Source: Spirochaetota bacterium (GTDB taxonomy: Bacteria > Spirochaetota > Spirochaetia > Treponematales > Rectinemataceae). From it: a stretch of 7,980 nt of DNA. Within the stretch, counting starts at the first letter, position 1, and each line of letters opens with the position of its first letter. This document shows, one piece after another, positions 6,848 through 7,980 of this stretch. Below the pieces are notes generated by a model that saw only the letters and a list, made by a program, of their open reading frames with translations, made no database searches and was not told where the DNA came from. Position numbers and translations under genes: made by a program. The DNA lies in the NCBI GenBank assembly GCA_023421875.1, contig JAEZSM010000144.1, positions 1 through 7,980 of the forward strand. Direction: 5' to 3'.

Positions 6848-6894
6848 CGCTGTCTGCCCGGGAATACAGCGAGCCGAATTTGAATCCCGGGCAG
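6848..6894 (+). promoter_or_regulatory. Two mutually exclusive hairpins in the dehydrogenase leader
   Basis: CTGCCCGGGA (6854-6863) pairs perfectly with TCCCGGGCAG (6885-6894), 10 bp around a 21-base loop. The alternative CGCTGT (6848-6853) with ACAGCG (6866-6871) encloses the first arm in its 12-base loop and interleaves with the longer stem, so the two cannot form together. No T tract follows, so neither is an intrinsic terminator. The block lies between the GntR stop and the ribosome-binding site of the dehydrogenase (6901-6906). It could be an operator, an RNA-stability element or a fold switch. Only the pairing is seen; function is open. Confidence 0.5.
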
Positions 6895-6912
6895 CATAGA
6901 AAGGAGACGAGT

Positions 6913-7980
6913 ATGAGCGGAGAAATTAGGATACAACGGAAAGCCCTGGAGCGGTTCTGCACCGATGTTTTTTTAAAGCTGGGACTTTCGGCCGCCGAAG
7001 CCGCCGACTCGGCGGAGATCCTGGTTGCCGCCGACGCCCGCGGTATAGCCAGCCACGGGGTCGGGCGCCTTTGGCGGTACGAAAACGGCCTCAAAAAAGG
7101 CATAATGTCCGGCGGCGTACAGCCAGAAATTCTGCGCGAGACGCCCATGTCCCTCGTGCTGGATGCCCGGGGCGCCATGGGGCTCTCCCTGAGCAAACTC
7201 ACCATGGCCAAGGTGATCAACAAGGCCGAGGCGGTGGGCGCTGCCTTCGCCTCAATCCGTAATTCCAATCATTTCGGCATCGCTGGATTCTATACCGAGA
7301 TGGCTGCCCGCCGTGACATGATCGGGATTTCCATGACCAACACCGCGGCCCTGGGCGTGCCTACCTTCGGCCGCCACGCCATGTTCGGCACCAATCCCAT
7401 AGCGGTGTCAGTACCCGCCCTGGAGGGCAGGATGTTCACCCTGGACATGGCCACCACCTGCGTGACCCGGGGCAAGGTTGAAGTGTACGAGCGCGAGGGA
7501 AAGGCCCTGCCCCTTGGCTGGGCAGTGGACACGAAGGGCAAAGGAACCTCCGACGCCCACAGCCTTTTAGAGGATATGCTCTTCCAGCGCGGCGGAGGCC
7601 TGCTGCCCCTGGGCGGCGAAGGCGAGGAGTTCTCGGGCTACAAGGGCTATGGCCTGGCCGTCTTGGTCGACATTATGACTGCGGTGGCATCGGGAGGCGT
7701 CTTCGGGAAGTCTGTGATGGACAGCGAGGCAACCTCGGCCCGGGTATGTCATTTCTTCGGCGCTATCCGCCTGGACCTTTTCAGGGATCCGCTAGAGCTG
7801 AAAGGCGACATGAGCCGGCTTTTGTCCGAACTGATGGACGCCGAACCTGCCGAAGGCTGCGAGCGGGTTTACTATGCCGGGCTCAAGGAGCACGAGGCCG
7901 AAAACGTAAGCGCGAAGATCGGCGTTCCCCTTAGCGCCAAGGTAGCGGCCCAACTACGGCAGATCGGCCAGGGCTTGGGG
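6913..7980 (+). CDS. Malate/L-lactate/ureidoglycolate dehydrogenase-family oxidoreductase (Ldh2 type), 3' end cut by window
   Basis: This NAD(P)-dependent 2-hydroxyacid/2-keto acid oxidoreductase belongs to the Ldh2/MDH2 family. The family includes malate, L-lactate, ureidoglycolate, sulfolactate and 2,3-diketo-L-gulonate dehydrogenases and does not use a Rossmann fold. The frame from ATG 6913 stays open for 356 codons to the right edge. Since the family is usually about 340-360 residues and the last visible stretch, IGVPLSAKVAAQLRQIGQGLG, matches the typical C-terminus, probably only a few residues are missing. Signatures in order are ASHGVGRL with catalytic His48, RNSNHFGIAGFY (His120), TNTAALGVPTFG, GTNPIAVSVPA, LDMATTCVTRGKVEVYE, LPLGWAVDTKGKGTSDA, and GGEGEEFSGYKGYGLAVLVD (about 236-251). 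AAGGAG (6901-6906) sits 6 bases upstream. It lies 81 bases after the GntR/FCD regulator and probably shares its transcript and control. The family is firm; the exact substrate is not. Confidence 0.93.
   Translation, partial: MSGEIRIQRKALERFCTDVFLKLGLSAAEAADSAEILVAADARGIASHGVGRLWRYENGLKKGIMSGGVQPEILRETPMSLVLDARGAMGLSLSKLTMAKVINKAEAVGAAFASIRNSNHFGIAGFYTEMAARRDMIGISMTNTAALGVPTFGRHAMFGTNPIAVSVPALEGRMFTLDMATTCVTRGKVEVYEREGKALPLGWAVDTKGKGTSDAHSLLEDMLFQRGGGLLPLGGEGEEFSGYKGYGLAVLVDIMTAVASGGVFGKSVMDSEATSARVCHFFGAIRLDLFRDPLELKGDMSRLLSELMDAEPAEGCERVYYAGLKEHEAENVSAKIGVPLSAKVAAQLRQIGQGLG

Noticed and set aside
1..7980. tRNA, rRNA, insertion sequence or phage genes
   Set aside because: No transposase or integrase motif, cloverleaf-like sequence or rRNA segment was recognised on either strand.

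Overview
The window reads as part of a bacterial carbohydrate- or organic-acid-use region. All seven genes are on the + strand, closely spaced and preceded by clear Shine-Dalgarno sequences. Base composition is moderate to slightly GC-rich by eye (not counted). The gene set (DctPQM TRAP importer, Gfo/Idh/MocA oxidoreductase, single-chain transketolase, GntR/FCD regulator, Ldh2-type dehydrogenase) would suit a fermentative anaerobe. The protein wording, especially the transketolase and the dehydrogenase, looks to me like Treponema-type spirochaetes or Clostridia. That is an impression from memory, not a search result, and no marker gene settles the taxonomy.

Layout. Bases 1-623 are the C-terminal two thirds of a TRAP substrate-binding protein (dctP). 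A perfect 11-bp hairpin (650-678) follows, then the small membrane subunit dctQ (712-1209), the large membrane subunit dctM (1276-2565) and a Gfo/Idh/MocA NAD(P)-dependent oxidoreductase (2644-3798). Gaps of 66-88 bases make these four genes a likely operon. Bases 3799-3972 hold no gene but carry two kinds of repeat: GC-rich repeated palindromes (3816-3856) and an AT-rich inverted-repeat block (3871-3936). Transketolase (3973-5973) comes next and ends in a textbook intrinsic terminator (5996-6038). A second unit then begins: an operator-like cluster of three heptamers (6048-6078), a GntR/FCD repressor-type regulator (6136-6831), a leader with two mutually exclusive hairpins (6848-6894), and a malate/L-lactate/ureidoglycolate dehydrogenase-family enzyme (6913 to the right edge, probably only a few residues short of complete).

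How the parts may work together. The TRAP system would import a carboxylate-bearing compound; the usual substrate-binding Arg is present. The two dehydrogenases would carry out redox steps on a sugar acid or 2-keto acid. Transketolase would connect the products to the pentose-phosphate pool. The GntR/FCD protein would sense an acid intermediate and control its own unit and possibly the others. A TRAP importer beside an Ldh2-family enzyme resembles the E. coli yiaK-yiaMNO arrangement for 2,3-diketo-L-gulonate, but the substrate cannot be fixed from this window. The protein-coding content belongs to known families; I found no convincing new system. The most interesting items are the non-coding structures between the genes.
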